7,237 nucleotides of DNA from Phycisphaerales bacterium (GCA_019747615.1 JAIEQQ010000302.1:1-7237), one strand, 5' to 3'; shown: positions 1 to 6,338, counted from the stretch's first letter. A program made the numbers and translations. The notes: generated by a model from the sequence alone, not told the origin.

Positions 1-1254
1 GTGCTGGCCAGCGCGGGGCCAGCGGCGGCGCTGGGCGCGTCCGGCGGCGCGGGCGCCGGCGCGGGCGCTGGTGAGCAGACGATCCGAGTCGAGGTGTCGC
101 GATTGGAGACGCTGCTGAATCTTGTGGGCGAGCTGGTGCTCCAGAAGAACCGCGTCGGCGCACTGGTGCGCGGGCTGGCACGAAACACCGATCTGCCGCA
201 GGACGTGCGCGAGCAGTTCGGTGAGACCAGCGGCTCGCTTGATCGCGTCACCAGCGACTTGCAGGTGGCGGTAATGAAGACCCGCATGCAGCCGCTGGAG
301 AAGGTCTTTGGCAAGTACCCGCGGCTCATCCGCGATCTGGCCCGCAAGCTCAACAAGCAGATCAATCTTGAGATCGAGGGCGCCGCCACCGAGGTGGACA
401 AGTCCGTCATCGAGGAGATCGGCGACCCGCTGGTCCATCTCATGCGGAACAGCGCCGACCACGGCGTCGAATCCCCCGCCGATCGTGTCAAGGCTGGCAA
501 GTCCGAGGCCGGGACCATCCGGCTCGTTGCCAGCAACGCCGGCGGTCACGTGCAGATCCTGATCATCGACGACGGCAAGGGCATCGACCCCGAGTTCATC
601 GCACGCAAGTGCATCGAGAAGGGCATCATCACCGATCAGCAGGCCGCCGCGATGAGCGAGCGTGAGAAGATCGCGCTCATCTTCGCCCCCGGCTTCAGCA
701 CCGCCGAGAAGCTCTCGGACGTGAGCGGGCGCGGCGTGGGCATGGATGTCGTCAAGACCAACATCGAGAAGCTCAAGGGCACCATCGAGATCGAGAGCGT
801 CGTCGGCCAGGGCACGACCATGCGGATCAAGATCCCGCTAACCGTCGCCATCCTCAGCGCGATGATGGTCGGCGTGGGCCAGGAGATCTACGCCGTCCCG
901 CTGGCCAACGTCATCGAGATCGTCAAGCCCGGTGAGGGGACGCGCTCATCGATCAATCAGCGCCCGGTGATGCGACTGCGCGACACCGTGCTGCCGCTGC
1001 TGTCTTCGGGGGAGCTGTTCGGCCTCGGCACGCAGGCCGAAGAGCAGTTCGCGGTCGTTCTGTCCTCGGGCGACAAGCGCGTCGGCCTGCTCGTCACACG
1101 ATTGATCGGCCAGCAGGAAGTTGTCATCAAGCCGCTCGATCGTTTCATCGATAAAGGTGGACCGGTCTCGGGCGCAACTGTGCGCGATGACGGCGGCGTG
1201 TCGCTGATCGTCGATGTCCAACGCATGTTCGCGATCGCCGCCGCCGGGGCGTAA
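1..1254 (+). CDS. cheA: Chemotaxis histidine kinase CheA, C-terminal part (5' end cut by window)
   Basis: This is the CheA kinase, which autophosphorylates on its Hpt histidine under receptor control and passes phosphate to CheY. Residues here count from the first codon in the window. Residues 1-24 are an Ala/Gly linker, so the GTG at position 1 is almost certainly internal and the P1 (Hpt) and P2 domains lie upstream. Residues 27-92 are the P3 dimerisation helices (LLNLVGELVLQKNRV). The P4 ATPase domain has its N box at 142-155 (DPLVHLMRNSADHG), G1 at 190-195 (DDGKGI) and G2 at 243-248 (GRGVGM), all intact, so the ATP site looks functional. Residues about 285-414 are the P5 CheW-like domain that binds CheW and receptors. 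The substrate histidine cannot be checked here. The gene ends at TAA, 64 nt before cheX, consistent with one operon. Family identity is certain; the pathway (flagellar or other) is inferred. Confidence 0.97.
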   Translation: MLASAGPAAALGASGGAGAGAGAGEQTIRVEVSRLETLLNLVGELVLQKNRVGALVRGLARNTDLPQDVREQFGETSGSLDRVTSDLQVAVMKTRMQPLEKVFGKYPRLIRDLARKLNKQINLEIEGAATEVDKSVIEEIGDPLVHLMRNSADHGVESPADRVKAGKSEAGTIRLVASNAGGHVQILIIDDGKGIDPEFIARKCIEKGIITDQQAAAMSEREKIALIFAPGFSTAEKLSDVSGRGVGMDVVKTNIEKLKGTIEIESVVGQGTTMRIKIPLTVAILSAMMVGVGQEIYAVPLANVIEIVKPGEGTRSSINQRPVMRLRDTVLPLLSSGELFGLGTQAEEQFAVVLSSGDKRVGLLVTRLIGQQEVVIKPLDRFIDKGGPVSGATVRDDGGVSLIVDVQRMFAIAAAGA

Positions 1255-1307
1255 ACCCGGCAACCGAGCAGAGGTTCAACGTCAGCGTCGCCATGAGGAC
1301 GTTCGTC

Positions 1308-1312
1308 AGGAG
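1308..1312 (+). promoter_or_regulatory. Shine-Dalgarno of cheX
   Basis: AGGAG lies 6 nt before the ATG at 1319. It decides the start at 1319 over the upstream in-frame ATG at 1214, which lies inside cheA. A second ATG at 1322 is the only close alternative. Confidence 0.75.
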
Positions 1313-1318
1313 TTCAAC

Positions 1319-1825
1319 ATGATGGATCCGGCATACATCACCGCCTTCGTCGCCTCGCTGCAGAACGTCTTCTCGACGATGATGCAGCTCCCGGTGCAGA
1401 TCGGCGATCCGAAGATCAAGGCCAACCCGGCCCCGTCGTACGACGTTTCGGGCATCATCGGCATGTCCGGCGATGTGACGGGCAACGTCGTCATCTCCTT
1501 CCCGATCGCCACGGCCGAGCGCATCGTCTCGCTCTTCACCGGCTCGGACATGAAGGCCGACAACCCCGATTTCTCCGATGCCATCGGCGAGCTTGCGAAC
1601 ATGATCAGTGGCAACGCCAAGGGCATGTTCGCCGGCAAGCGCAAGGTCAACATCTCGTGCCCCTCGGTCGTCATCGGCGGCGCGCATGTCATCTCACGCC
1701 CGAAGGACATCCCCTGCATCGAGATCCCCGCTATCACCGATTGCGGCAACTTGGTGCTGGAGATTGCCATCGCACAGTCCGAGCCCGCCAACGCCTCCCA
1801 AGCCACCGCATCGGCCGAAGCCTGA
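1319..1825 (+). CDS. cheX: CheX-family chemotaxis phosphatase
   Basis: This 168-residue protein is of the CheX/CheC class, which dephosphorylates CheY-P and so resets the motor signal in the cytoplasm. The segment at residues 87-101 (DAIGELANMISGNAK) carries the family signature D/S-X3-E-X2-N: D87, E91 and N94. In characterised members the Glu and Asn contact the CheY active site. The family's downstream Pro is probably P115, 21 residues after N94, close to the usual spacing of about 22. There is one such helix, as in CheX, whereas CheC usually has two. The first ~45 residues match the N-terminal helix and strand of CheX (MMDPAYITAFVASLQNVF). The last ~15 residues are a low-complexity Ser/Ala/Glu tail. 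The gene sits between cheA and cheY, so its substrate is very likely the CheY encoded next. No CheD partner gene is visible. Activity is inferred from the family. Confidence 0.92.
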   Translation: MMDPAYITAFVASLQNVFSTMMQLPVQIGDPKIKANPAPSYDVSGIIGMSGDVTGNVVISFPIATAERIVSLFTGSDMKADNPDFSDAIGELANMISGNAKGMFAGKRKVNISCPSVVIGGAHVISRPKDIPCIEIPAITDCGNLVLEIAIAQSEPANASQATASAEA

Positions 1826-1887
1826 TCGACCCTCGCCCGCGGACTCGCCGAAGAGCCCCGAACTTGTCCCCACGCTTTGCAACTCAC

Positions 1888-1891
1888 GAGG
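1888..1891 (+). promoter_or_regulatory. Shine-Dalgarno of cheY
   Basis: GAGG lies 7 nt before the ATG at 1899 and supports that start over longer in-frame extensions that would overlap cheX. The 73-nt cheX-cheY spacer shows no clear promoter. Confidence 0.65.
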
Positions 1892-1898
1892 TCCACAC

Positions 1899-2267
1899 AT
1901 GAGAATCCTTCTGATCGACGACTCGAAGACCATGCGCAATATTCAGCGCTCCGTGCTCGGCCAGCTCGGCCACACGCAGGTCGAGGAAGCCTGCGACGGG
2001 CTGGACGCCCTGAACAAGGTTGGCACCTTCCAGCCCGAGCTCATCCTCGTGGACTGGAACATGCCCAACATGGACGGGCTCACGTTCGTCAAAGAGTTCC
2101 GCAAGTCCAACAAGACCACGCCCATGATCATGGTCACTACCGAGAGCGAAAAGGCTCGCGTGATCGATGCGATCAAGGCCGGCGTGCAGAACTACGTCGT
2201 CAAGCCCTTCACGCCCGATCTGCTGGGACAGCGCATTACCGAGACGCTCGCCAAGCGCGCGGCGTAA
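1899..2267 (+). CDS. cheY: Chemotaxis response regulator CheY
   Basis: This is a stand-alone receiver domain of 122 residues, the usual length for CheY, with no output domain. It accepts phosphate from CheA and, when phosphorylated, binds the flagellar switch. All conserved receiver positions are visible: the acidic pair D7/D8, phospho-acceptor D52 inside VDWNMPNMDG (the same core as in enterobacterial CheY), the switch Thr in MVTTES (T80, equivalent to T87 of E. coli), aromatic Y99 (equivalent to Y106) and K102 in VKPF. The N-terminus MRILLIDDSKTMRN gives the start without doubt. As the last gene of cheA-cheX-cheY, it is the natural substrate of both the kinase and the phosphatase. The conserved core argues for flagellar output, although the same fold also serves other chemosensory systems. 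No flagellar gene is in the window to confirm this. Confidence 0.96.
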   Translation: MRILLIDDSKTMRNIQRSVLGQLGHTQVEEACDGLDALNKVGTFQPELILVDWNMPNMDGLTFVKEFRKSNKTTPMIMVTTESEKARVIDAIKAGVQNYVVKPFTPDLLGQRITETLAKRAA

Positions 2268-2313
2268 CGCCCGGCGCGCGGCTCCGCTTGGGGCCCGGTG
2301 AACGGCAGGTCGC

Positions 2314-2334
2314 GCAGCGCTCGCGTCGCGCTGC
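2314..2334 (+). other. GC-rich hairpin downstream of cheY
   Basis: A perfect 7-bp stem (GCAGCGC / GCGCTGC) with a 7-nt loop begins 46 nt after the cheY stop. No U-tract follows, so it is not a classical intrinsic terminator. It could protect the 3' end of the mRNA or be chance in GC-rich DNA. Confidence 0.35.
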
Positions 2335-2382
2335 ACGTTCGAGCGAGCGGCTCCGGTTCGGCAAGTTGATCGTCATCTGTTC

Positions 2383-2410
2383 GTACGCCCGGAGCCTTCT
2401 TCGGGCGTGC
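2383..2410 (+). terminator. Possible terminator hairpin after the chemotaxis operon
   Basis: A 9-bp stem with one G-U pair (GTACGCCCG / CGGGCGTGC) encloses a 10-nt loop. The sequence after it, GTCAATTTCGG, holds only a short T run. It lies 115 nt after the cheY stop and 52 nt before the next ATG, where an operon end would be expected. It could instead be a leader structure of the next gene. Confidence 0.35.
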
Positions 2411-2462
2411 GTCAATTTCGGCTTCGCTCGTCGCGCCCCCGGCACGCGGTCAATGATTGCTC

Positions 2463-3827
2463 ATGCCCGCGACCTGCCAGCGCCAAGTCTCGCTCGCCCA
2501 AGCACTTACGCTGATCTCGGCGCTCGCTTCGAGCGCTTCGTTCGCGCAGCCCACCCCTGCGCCGGCGGCAACACCGGCTGCGGCGCCGGCAGCTAGCCCG
2601 GCTGCGGTGCCTGCTGCGAGCCCGCCAGCGACATCAGCCGAGCGGGCCGAGCCCCGCGAGGCCGTCGTCATCCTGCGCGATGGCCGCACGTTCAGCGGCG
2701 TGCTGGTCTCGCAGAACGACAAGTCCGTCGTGCTGAACATCGGCGGCCTAGACACGACATTCGCCACCCCCAAGGTCGAGCGCGTGCGAATGCTCGAGCC
2801 GGTGCTGGAGCGGTACAAGGCCCTTCGCGCCAGCATTGATGACCACAACAGCGAGCAACTGCTGCTCCTTGTGGACTTCCTGATCGCCCGCGACAAGCTG
2901 GCCGAAAGTGTCAAGGAGCTCGAGGCGCTTATCGCGCGCCAGCCGAACAACGAGGGTGCCAAGCTCAAGCTCGATCGCGTGCTCACACTCGTGGCTTTGC
3001 GAGAGTCTGAAGAAGAAGCCGCGGCGGCGCAGGCCGATGGCCGACTCCAGCCCGGTGCATCGCCGAGCACCGATCGCGACAGCGGTGGGGGTGGGGGGGC
3101 ACCTTTGCTGACGCCCGAGCAGGCGAATCTTCTGAAAGTCTTCGAGTTGGATTTGGACCAGCGTCCGGCGGTGGCGGTGCCGCGGCAGGTTGGTGAAGAG
3201 CTCATGCAGAAGTTCGCCGGCGATCCCCTCGTGCCCACGACCAAAGAGGGGCGCGATGCGCTCATCGCCGAGGGCTCGCTGGGGCTGGTGGACCTGATGT
3301 TCCGGCTTCGGGCCAGAGACTACTACTCGCAGATCCGCGTGCTCAGCACGCCCCAACCGCTCCAGAAGTTTCGCGAGGAAATTCAGCAGGGCCTGCTCTT
3401 GAGTGGTTGCGCCACCAGCGGCTGCCACGGCTCATACGCCGGCGGCCGCCTCGTCCTGGCGACGCGCCGCCCGACCAGCGAGATCGGCGCACTGACCAAC
3501 TGCCTGATCATCAACGAGTTTCGCATGTCCGACGGCTCGGCGCTGTTGAACTTTCAGAAGCCCGAGCATTCGGCCCTGATCGAACTGGCCCTGCCCAGGG
3601 ATCAGAGCGCCCGACCGCACCCGCCGGCGCCGCATCCGGAGACCGGCGCCGATCAGTGGCGGCCGTTCATCCGCGGCCGGAGCGACCCGCGGGTCGCGCG
3701 GATCGCGGCGTGGGTCTCCTCGCTCTACCAGCCCCGGGCTCAATACTCCGTCGGCTACACGCCCGTCCGCCCGTTTGTTCCCGAGGCCAACCAGGCCAAG
3801 ACCGCGCCGAAGGTCGATCCGAAGTGA
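2463..3827 (+). CDS. Exported protein with Sm/SH3-like segment and CX4CH haem-type motif
   Basis: No name is assigned to this 454-residue protein. Residues 1-29 look like a Sec signal peptide (hydrophobic LAQALTLISALASSASFA, cleavage near FAQ). Residues 30-58 are an Ala/Pro linker. Residues 66-111 form a small beta-rich segment (VVILRDGRTFSGVL onward) like the Sm/SH3-like barrels of planctomycete haem-binding proteins. Residues 112-195 are helical, then comes a Gly run (208-212). C316-ATSG-C321-H322 is a CX4CH motif, one lone haem-type site with two more residues between the cysteines than the standard CX2CH. M355, H369, H386 and H391 are possible distal ligands. The segment after it (NFQKPEHSALIELALP, then PHPP) recalls planctomycete monohaem proteins from memory only. 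ATG 2463 has no clear Shine-Dalgarno; in-frame TTG 2457 follows a TGA directly. Export and motif are seen; haem binding and redox function are inferred. Confidence 0.85.
   Translation: MPATCQRQVSLAQALTLISALASSASFAQPTPAPAATPAAAPAASPAAVPAASPPATSAERAEPREAVVILRDGRTFSGVLVSQNDKSVVLNIGGLDTTFATPKVERVRMLEPVLERYKALRASIDDHNSEQLLLLVDFLIARDKLAESVKELEALIARQPNNEGAKLKLDRVLTLVALRESEEEAAAAQADGRLQPGASPSTDRDSGGGGGAPLLTPEQANLLKVFELDLDQRPAVAVPRQVGEELMQKFAGDPLVPTTKEGRDALIAEGSLGLVDLMFRLRARDYYSQIRVLSTPQPLQKFREEIQQGLLLSGCATSGCHGSYAGGRLVLATRRPTSEIGALTNCLIINEFRMSDGSALLNFQKPEHSALIELALPRDQSARPHPPAPHPETGADQWRPFIRGRSDPRVARIAAWVSSLYQPRAQYSVGYTPVRPFVPEANQAKTAPKVDPK
3087..3099 (+). repeat. G5-T-G7 mononucleotide tract inside the exported-protein gene
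   Basis: Five G, one T and seven G encode a Gly run (residues about 208-212) between the helical middle and the C-terminal part. A one-base slip here would shift the frame before the CX4CH motif. The reading frame is intact in this copy. Confidence 0.6.
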
Positions 3828-3935
3828 CTTTGTCCCGGGTCTCGCGGCGGCATCGGTAATCCGCATCGGGCGCCAGATCGAGGGGCGACGCCCCCCGGCC
3901 CCCGGACGCAACCGCAGCGGGGGTGGGTTCGGAGA

Positions 3936-3954
3936 TGTTGGTGGCTGTTGGTGG
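3936..3954 (+). repeat. Tandem 9-mer TGTTGGTGG, two copies
   Basis: TGTTGGTGG occurs at 3936-3944 and 3946-3954, separated by one C, giving a 10-bp period. It forms part of the G-rich half of the spacer. Ten bases is about one helical turn, so protein binding on one face is conceivable, but two copies is weak evidence. Confidence 0.5.
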
Positions 3955-3975
3955 TCGGTCGGGCGACGGAGTGGT

Positions 3976-3999
3976 GGGGGGCGGCGGGGGGTGGGTGGG
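3976..3999 (+). other. Putative G-quadruplex motif, + strand
   Basis: The runs are G6 (3976-3981), G6 (3986-3991), G3 (3993-3995) and G3 (3997-3999), with linkers of 4, 1 and 1 nt. This meets the standard pattern of four G3+ runs with 1-7 nt loops. Whether it folds in the cell is unknown. Confidence 0.6.
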
Positions 4000-4114
4000 T
4001 CGGTTGGCCGAGCCGTGGGAGCCACCCGATCGAGCCGCCGGACGGACAAAGATTGTGGACGAGCGAGCCGGGGCATCACGCCGGCCCGAGAACCGCTAAA
4101 CTCCCACCCCCCGC
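3984..4114 (+). repeat. 12-bp perfect inverted repeat, arms 107 nt apart
   Basis: The left arm GCGGGGGGTGGG (3984-3995) is the exact reverse complement of the right arm CCCACCCCCCGC (4103-4114). The left arm overlaps the + strand G-quadruplex motif, so the two structures would compete. The interval contains the candidate -10 element, directly next to the right arm. Biased composition raises the chance of such matches, but twelve exact pairs including a non-G/C base in the middle is notable. Confidence 0.55.
4097..4102 (+). promoter_or_regulatory. Weak -10-like hexamer TAAACT
   Basis: TAAACT matches the TATAAT consensus at 4 of 6 positions and is the most AT-rich hexamer in the central part of the spacer. 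No convincing -35 lies 16-18 nt upstream. If used, it would give a leader of about 170 nt that includes the C-tract block. Confidence 0.2.
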
Positions 4115-4170
4115 GTCGACCGACTTGTGTTTCCCCGAACCTCCTCCCGCGTTTCCCGCACCTGCCTCCG

Positions 4171-4205
4171 CCCCCTCCCGCCCCCCCCCCGGCCCCCGGC
4201 CCCCC
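4171..4205 (-). other. Putative G-quadruplex motif, - strand (C5, C3, C10, C5, C6 on +)
   Basis: C runs at 4171-4175, 4177-4179, 4181-4190, 4193-4197 and 4200-4205 have linkers of only 1-2 nt, so the - strand fits the quadruplex pattern strongly. It ends 76 nt before the lipoprotein start. The 10-C run is a plausible slippage site. Confidence 0.6.
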
Positions 4206-4271
4206 GGGGTCGTCCGACCCCACGCTTCCGCGTTCGCCCTGACCTGATGGGCCACTGTTCCGACCGTTCAC

Positions 4272-4276
4272 GAGGA
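4272..4276 (+). promoter_or_regulatory. Shine-Dalgarno of the lipoprotein gene
   Basis: GAGGA lies 5 nt before the ATG at 4282. It supports that start over the ATG two codons further in (4288). Confidence 0.65.
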
Positions 4277-4281
4277 TCTCC

Positions 4282-6252
4282 ATGCTGATGCGAACCACTG
4301 CGAATCTCAACCGGCCCTCGCGAGCCGTTACCGCGGCTGCCCTCCTCCTGCTGTGCGGTGCCCTGAGCGGCTGCGACCGCCGCAGCCCCGAGCAGGTGGC
4401 GATCGAGCAAGCGGCGATGAAGCTCCAATCGCTGTCGGCCGGCGGCGGTCGCCAGTCGGTCCTGCCCGCGGTTCGGTTGAAGACGCTCGAAGCCGCCCGC
4501 CAGACGCTGGCGGCGCACAAAGACTCGACGGCCCCCGGCACCGCTGGGCCGCTGAACCAGATGCTGGCCGAGGTCGCCTCGCAGATGAGCGAGATCGAGC
4601 TGGGCAAGGCGGCGGCGCTGGAGAACGAAGCCGCCGCTCAGGTGGTGAACGCGTCGCGGTTCTTGCAGTTGTACACGCAGCAGGCCGCCGCGAGCGAGGC
4701 GTCGGGCAAGGTGGATCTCTCGGGCGAGATCACGAAGCTTGCTGATCAGAAGCGTGCGCGCGAGGCGGAGCTTGAGACGACGCGGAAGAGCCGAGCCGCG
4801 GTCAAAGCCGTGGCCGACAAGCTCACCAGCGAGGCCGCCGGCGCGATGGAGAGTGCCAAGAGCCTTCGCAAGCAGGCCACGGAGATGCAGGCCCGCTTGT
4901 CGGGCGTGAGCGCGACTGAGGGTCTCACGATTGTGCAGCAGGCGGCCGAGGTGTCTCGTCAGGCCGACGCCGCGGAGCGCAAGAGCGCTGAGATCACGGT
5001 GAGCGCGACGGCGCAGCAGAGCCAAGTGGCGGACCTGGATCGGACGATCGGCTCCCTGGAGCGGACGATCAAGCTCGTGGACGACTCAGCGACGTCGCTG
5101 CGTGCGAGGTCTGAGCAGACGCGGGCCCGCGCGACGGAGACCAAGGGCGACGCGCAGCGTCTGGCCACGGACATCAACAGCGCGATCGACGCCCTCACGA
5201 CGTTCCGAGCCGGCGATCTGGACAAGGCGCTCTCGAACGCCGAGAAGTACGCCAAGGAAGCCCTCGCGGCCTCGAAGAAGGCCGGCGGCACCGATCGCGT
5301 CGCCTCGGCGAGCTACCAGTTGAATCTCGCGAGCGTGATGATGACCCGCGCTCAGGGCGAGCTGTCGTTGGCCCGTCTGCTGGCGGGAGCCGCGGCGGCC
5401 ACGCCCGCGCTGCCGGATCAGGCCGGCCTTGCCGCCCGAGCGACGAAGGCCAACGCCGACGCGACGGCGGCGATCGAAGCGGCACGCGCCTCGTACAAGG
5501 AAGTCAAAGAAGCCTTCGATGGCGTCGGCGGCTCGCTCCCGGAATCCACCAAGAAGACCTTCGAAAAGCTCGCGGCCTCTCTCACCGCCCTCAGCAACGA
5601 TCGCGCCCCGATGCCCACAGCGGTCGAGCCCGGCGTCGCAGCGACCAGCGGCGATGCGAACGCGACGATTGTCAACGCGGTCAAGGCGCGTGTTGACGAA
5701 GCGGCGACCGCGATGAAGGCCATGGACATCGACAAGATGATCTCGTTCTTCAAGGCGACGGACTCGCAGAAGGCACTGCTGCGAAACACCGCCGCATTGG
5801 GCAAGGGCGTGAAGGAACTTGATGACGCGGTGCAGGCGAAGCTTGGCAAGCCGCTCGCCGACGCGATGGGCCCGCAGGGCGCGATGCTCGGCGCGATGAA
5901 CGCGATGAACGAGGCCCCGTCATCTGAAGAGTTCACGTACACCGTTGCGGCGCCCGATCGTGTCGTTGCGACCGCTAAGGAGGCGAAGCTCGGCGTCTCA
6001 GCGATGACGACCTGGGTGCTCGAAGGCGGGCAGTGGTTGGCGGAGTTCCCCGCCGAGCTTGCGAACCCCCAGATGGCCGCGATGCTGCCGATGTTCTCGG
6101 CCATGGGCAAGGTGTTTAGCGACCTCGCCGCCGACGTCAACGCTGGCAAGATCACTTCGGATGAACAGCTCCAGCAGTCCCTCACGATGAAGATGGCCCC
6201 GATCATGATGAAAATGCAGGGCGGCATGGGCATGCCCGATCCCAACAAGTAA
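4282..6252 (+). CDS. Large Ala-rich coiled-coil lipoprotein of unknown function
   Basis: I do not recognise this 656-residue protein. The N-terminus is a lipoprotein signal peptide: basic residues (R4, R11, R14), hydrophobic AALLLLCGA, and lipobox L28-S29-G30-C31. C31 would be the lipidated Cys, making this an envelope-anchored protein. Asp follows at +2 (D32), an inner-membrane retention signal in E. coli; whether that rule holds here is unknown. Residues about 40-370 are almost entirely predicted helix rich in Ala, Glu, Gln, Lys and Arg with heptad-like spacing, strongest at about 150-340, so a long coiled coil or helical bundle is likely. After a linker (440-460), residues about 462-592 look like a separate compact domain ending in strands (FTYTVAAPDRVVATA, TTWVLEGGQWLAEFP); an NTF2-like fold is only a guess. 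The last 55 residues are Met-rich. A structural or cell-surface role is plausible but not shown. Confidence 0.88.
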   Translation: MLMRTTANLNRPSRAVTAAALLLLCGALSGCDRRSPEQVAIEQAAMKLQSLSAGGGRQSVLPAVRLKTLEAARQTLAAHKDSTAPGTAGPLNQMLAEVASQMSEIELGKAAALENEAAAQVVNASRFLQLYTQQAAASEASGKVDLSGEITKLADQKRAREAELETTRKSRAAVKAVADKLTSEAAGAMESAKSLRKQATEMQARLSGVSATEGLTIVQQAAEVSRQADAAERKSAEITVSATAQQSQVADLDRTIGSLERTIKLVDDSATSLRARSEQTRARATETKGDAQRLATDINSAIDALTTFRAGDLDKALSNAEKYAKEALAASKKAGGTDRVASASYQLNLASVMMTRAQGELSLARLLAGAAAATPALPDQAGLAARATKANADATAAIEAARASYKEVKEAFDGVGGSLPESTKKTFEKLAASLTALSNDRAPMPTAVEPGVAATSGDANATIVNAVKARVDEAATAMKAMDIDKMISFFKATDSQKALLRNTAALGKGVKELDDAVQAKLGKPLADAMGPQGAMLGAMNAMNEAPSSEEFTYTVAAPDRVVATAKEAKLGVSAMTTWVLEGGQWLAEFPAELANPQMAAMLPMFSAMGKVFSDLAADVNAGKITSDEQLQQSLTMKMAPIMMKMQGGMGMPDPNK

Positions 6253-6263
6253 CCCCGGGCGTC

Positions 6264-6290
6264 GCGGGACCGTGGGCCTTTGGCTCCCGC
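6264..6290 (+). other. Hairpin in the spacer after the lipoprotein gene
   Basis: The outer stem GCGGGA / TCCCGC (6264-6269 with 6285-6290) encloses an inner GCC-TTT-GGC mini-hairpin (6276-6284). It starts 12 nt after the stop codon. No U-tract follows, so it may attenuate or protect the mRNA rather than terminate it. The next gene starts 48 nt beyond. Confidence 0.3.
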
Positions 6291-6338
6291 CCGCTCGCGC
6301 CTCGCCGCAGGTCTTTCCATCAACACAGACACGACACC

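Larger units (their letters stand above)
3828..4281 (+). other. 454-nt intergenic region with G-tract and C-tract blocks
   Basis: I see no credible gene here. Frames that stay open encode Arg/Gly/Pro-rich low-complexity strings typical of GC-rich non-coding DNA. The first half (about 3919-3999) is rich in G runs on the + strand and the second half (about 4103-4205) in C runs. Between them is ordinary sequence with a weak -10-like hexamer. The region separates the CX4CH protein gene from the lipoprotein gene and probably holds the latter's promoter and leader. Confidence 0.7.

Noticed and set aside
1..75. GTG at position 1 as a true start of cheA
   Set aside because: The codons encode a typical inter-domain Ala/Gly linker, and the Hpt domain needed for CheA function would be missing; the gene most likely extends upstream.
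1877..2596. 239-codon + strand frame spanning cheY and the following spacer
   Set aside because: It overlaps cheY out of frame; the cheY frame carries every conserved receiver residue.
3882..3894. Small hairpin GGGGC-GAC-GCCCC as terminator of the CX4CH gene
   Set aside because: It has only 5 bp, a 3-nt loop and no U-tract, and such stems are expected by chance in this composition.
3775..4242. 155-codon + strand frame in the long spacer
   Set aside because: Its product is Arg/Gly then Pro-rich, set by the G and C tracts, with no ribosome site or recognisable segment.
3432..4607. 391-codon open frame on the - strand across the end of the CX4CH gene and the spacer
   Set aside because: Its product is an Arg/Gly/Pro-rich low-complexity string that overlaps two well-supported + strand genes, as expected of antisense frames in high-GC DNA.
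4096..5025. 309-codon open frame on the - strand over the start of the lipoprotein gene
   Set aside because: It runs through the C-tract block and the lipoprotein start, and its Arg/Leu/Gly-rich product looks like no protein family.
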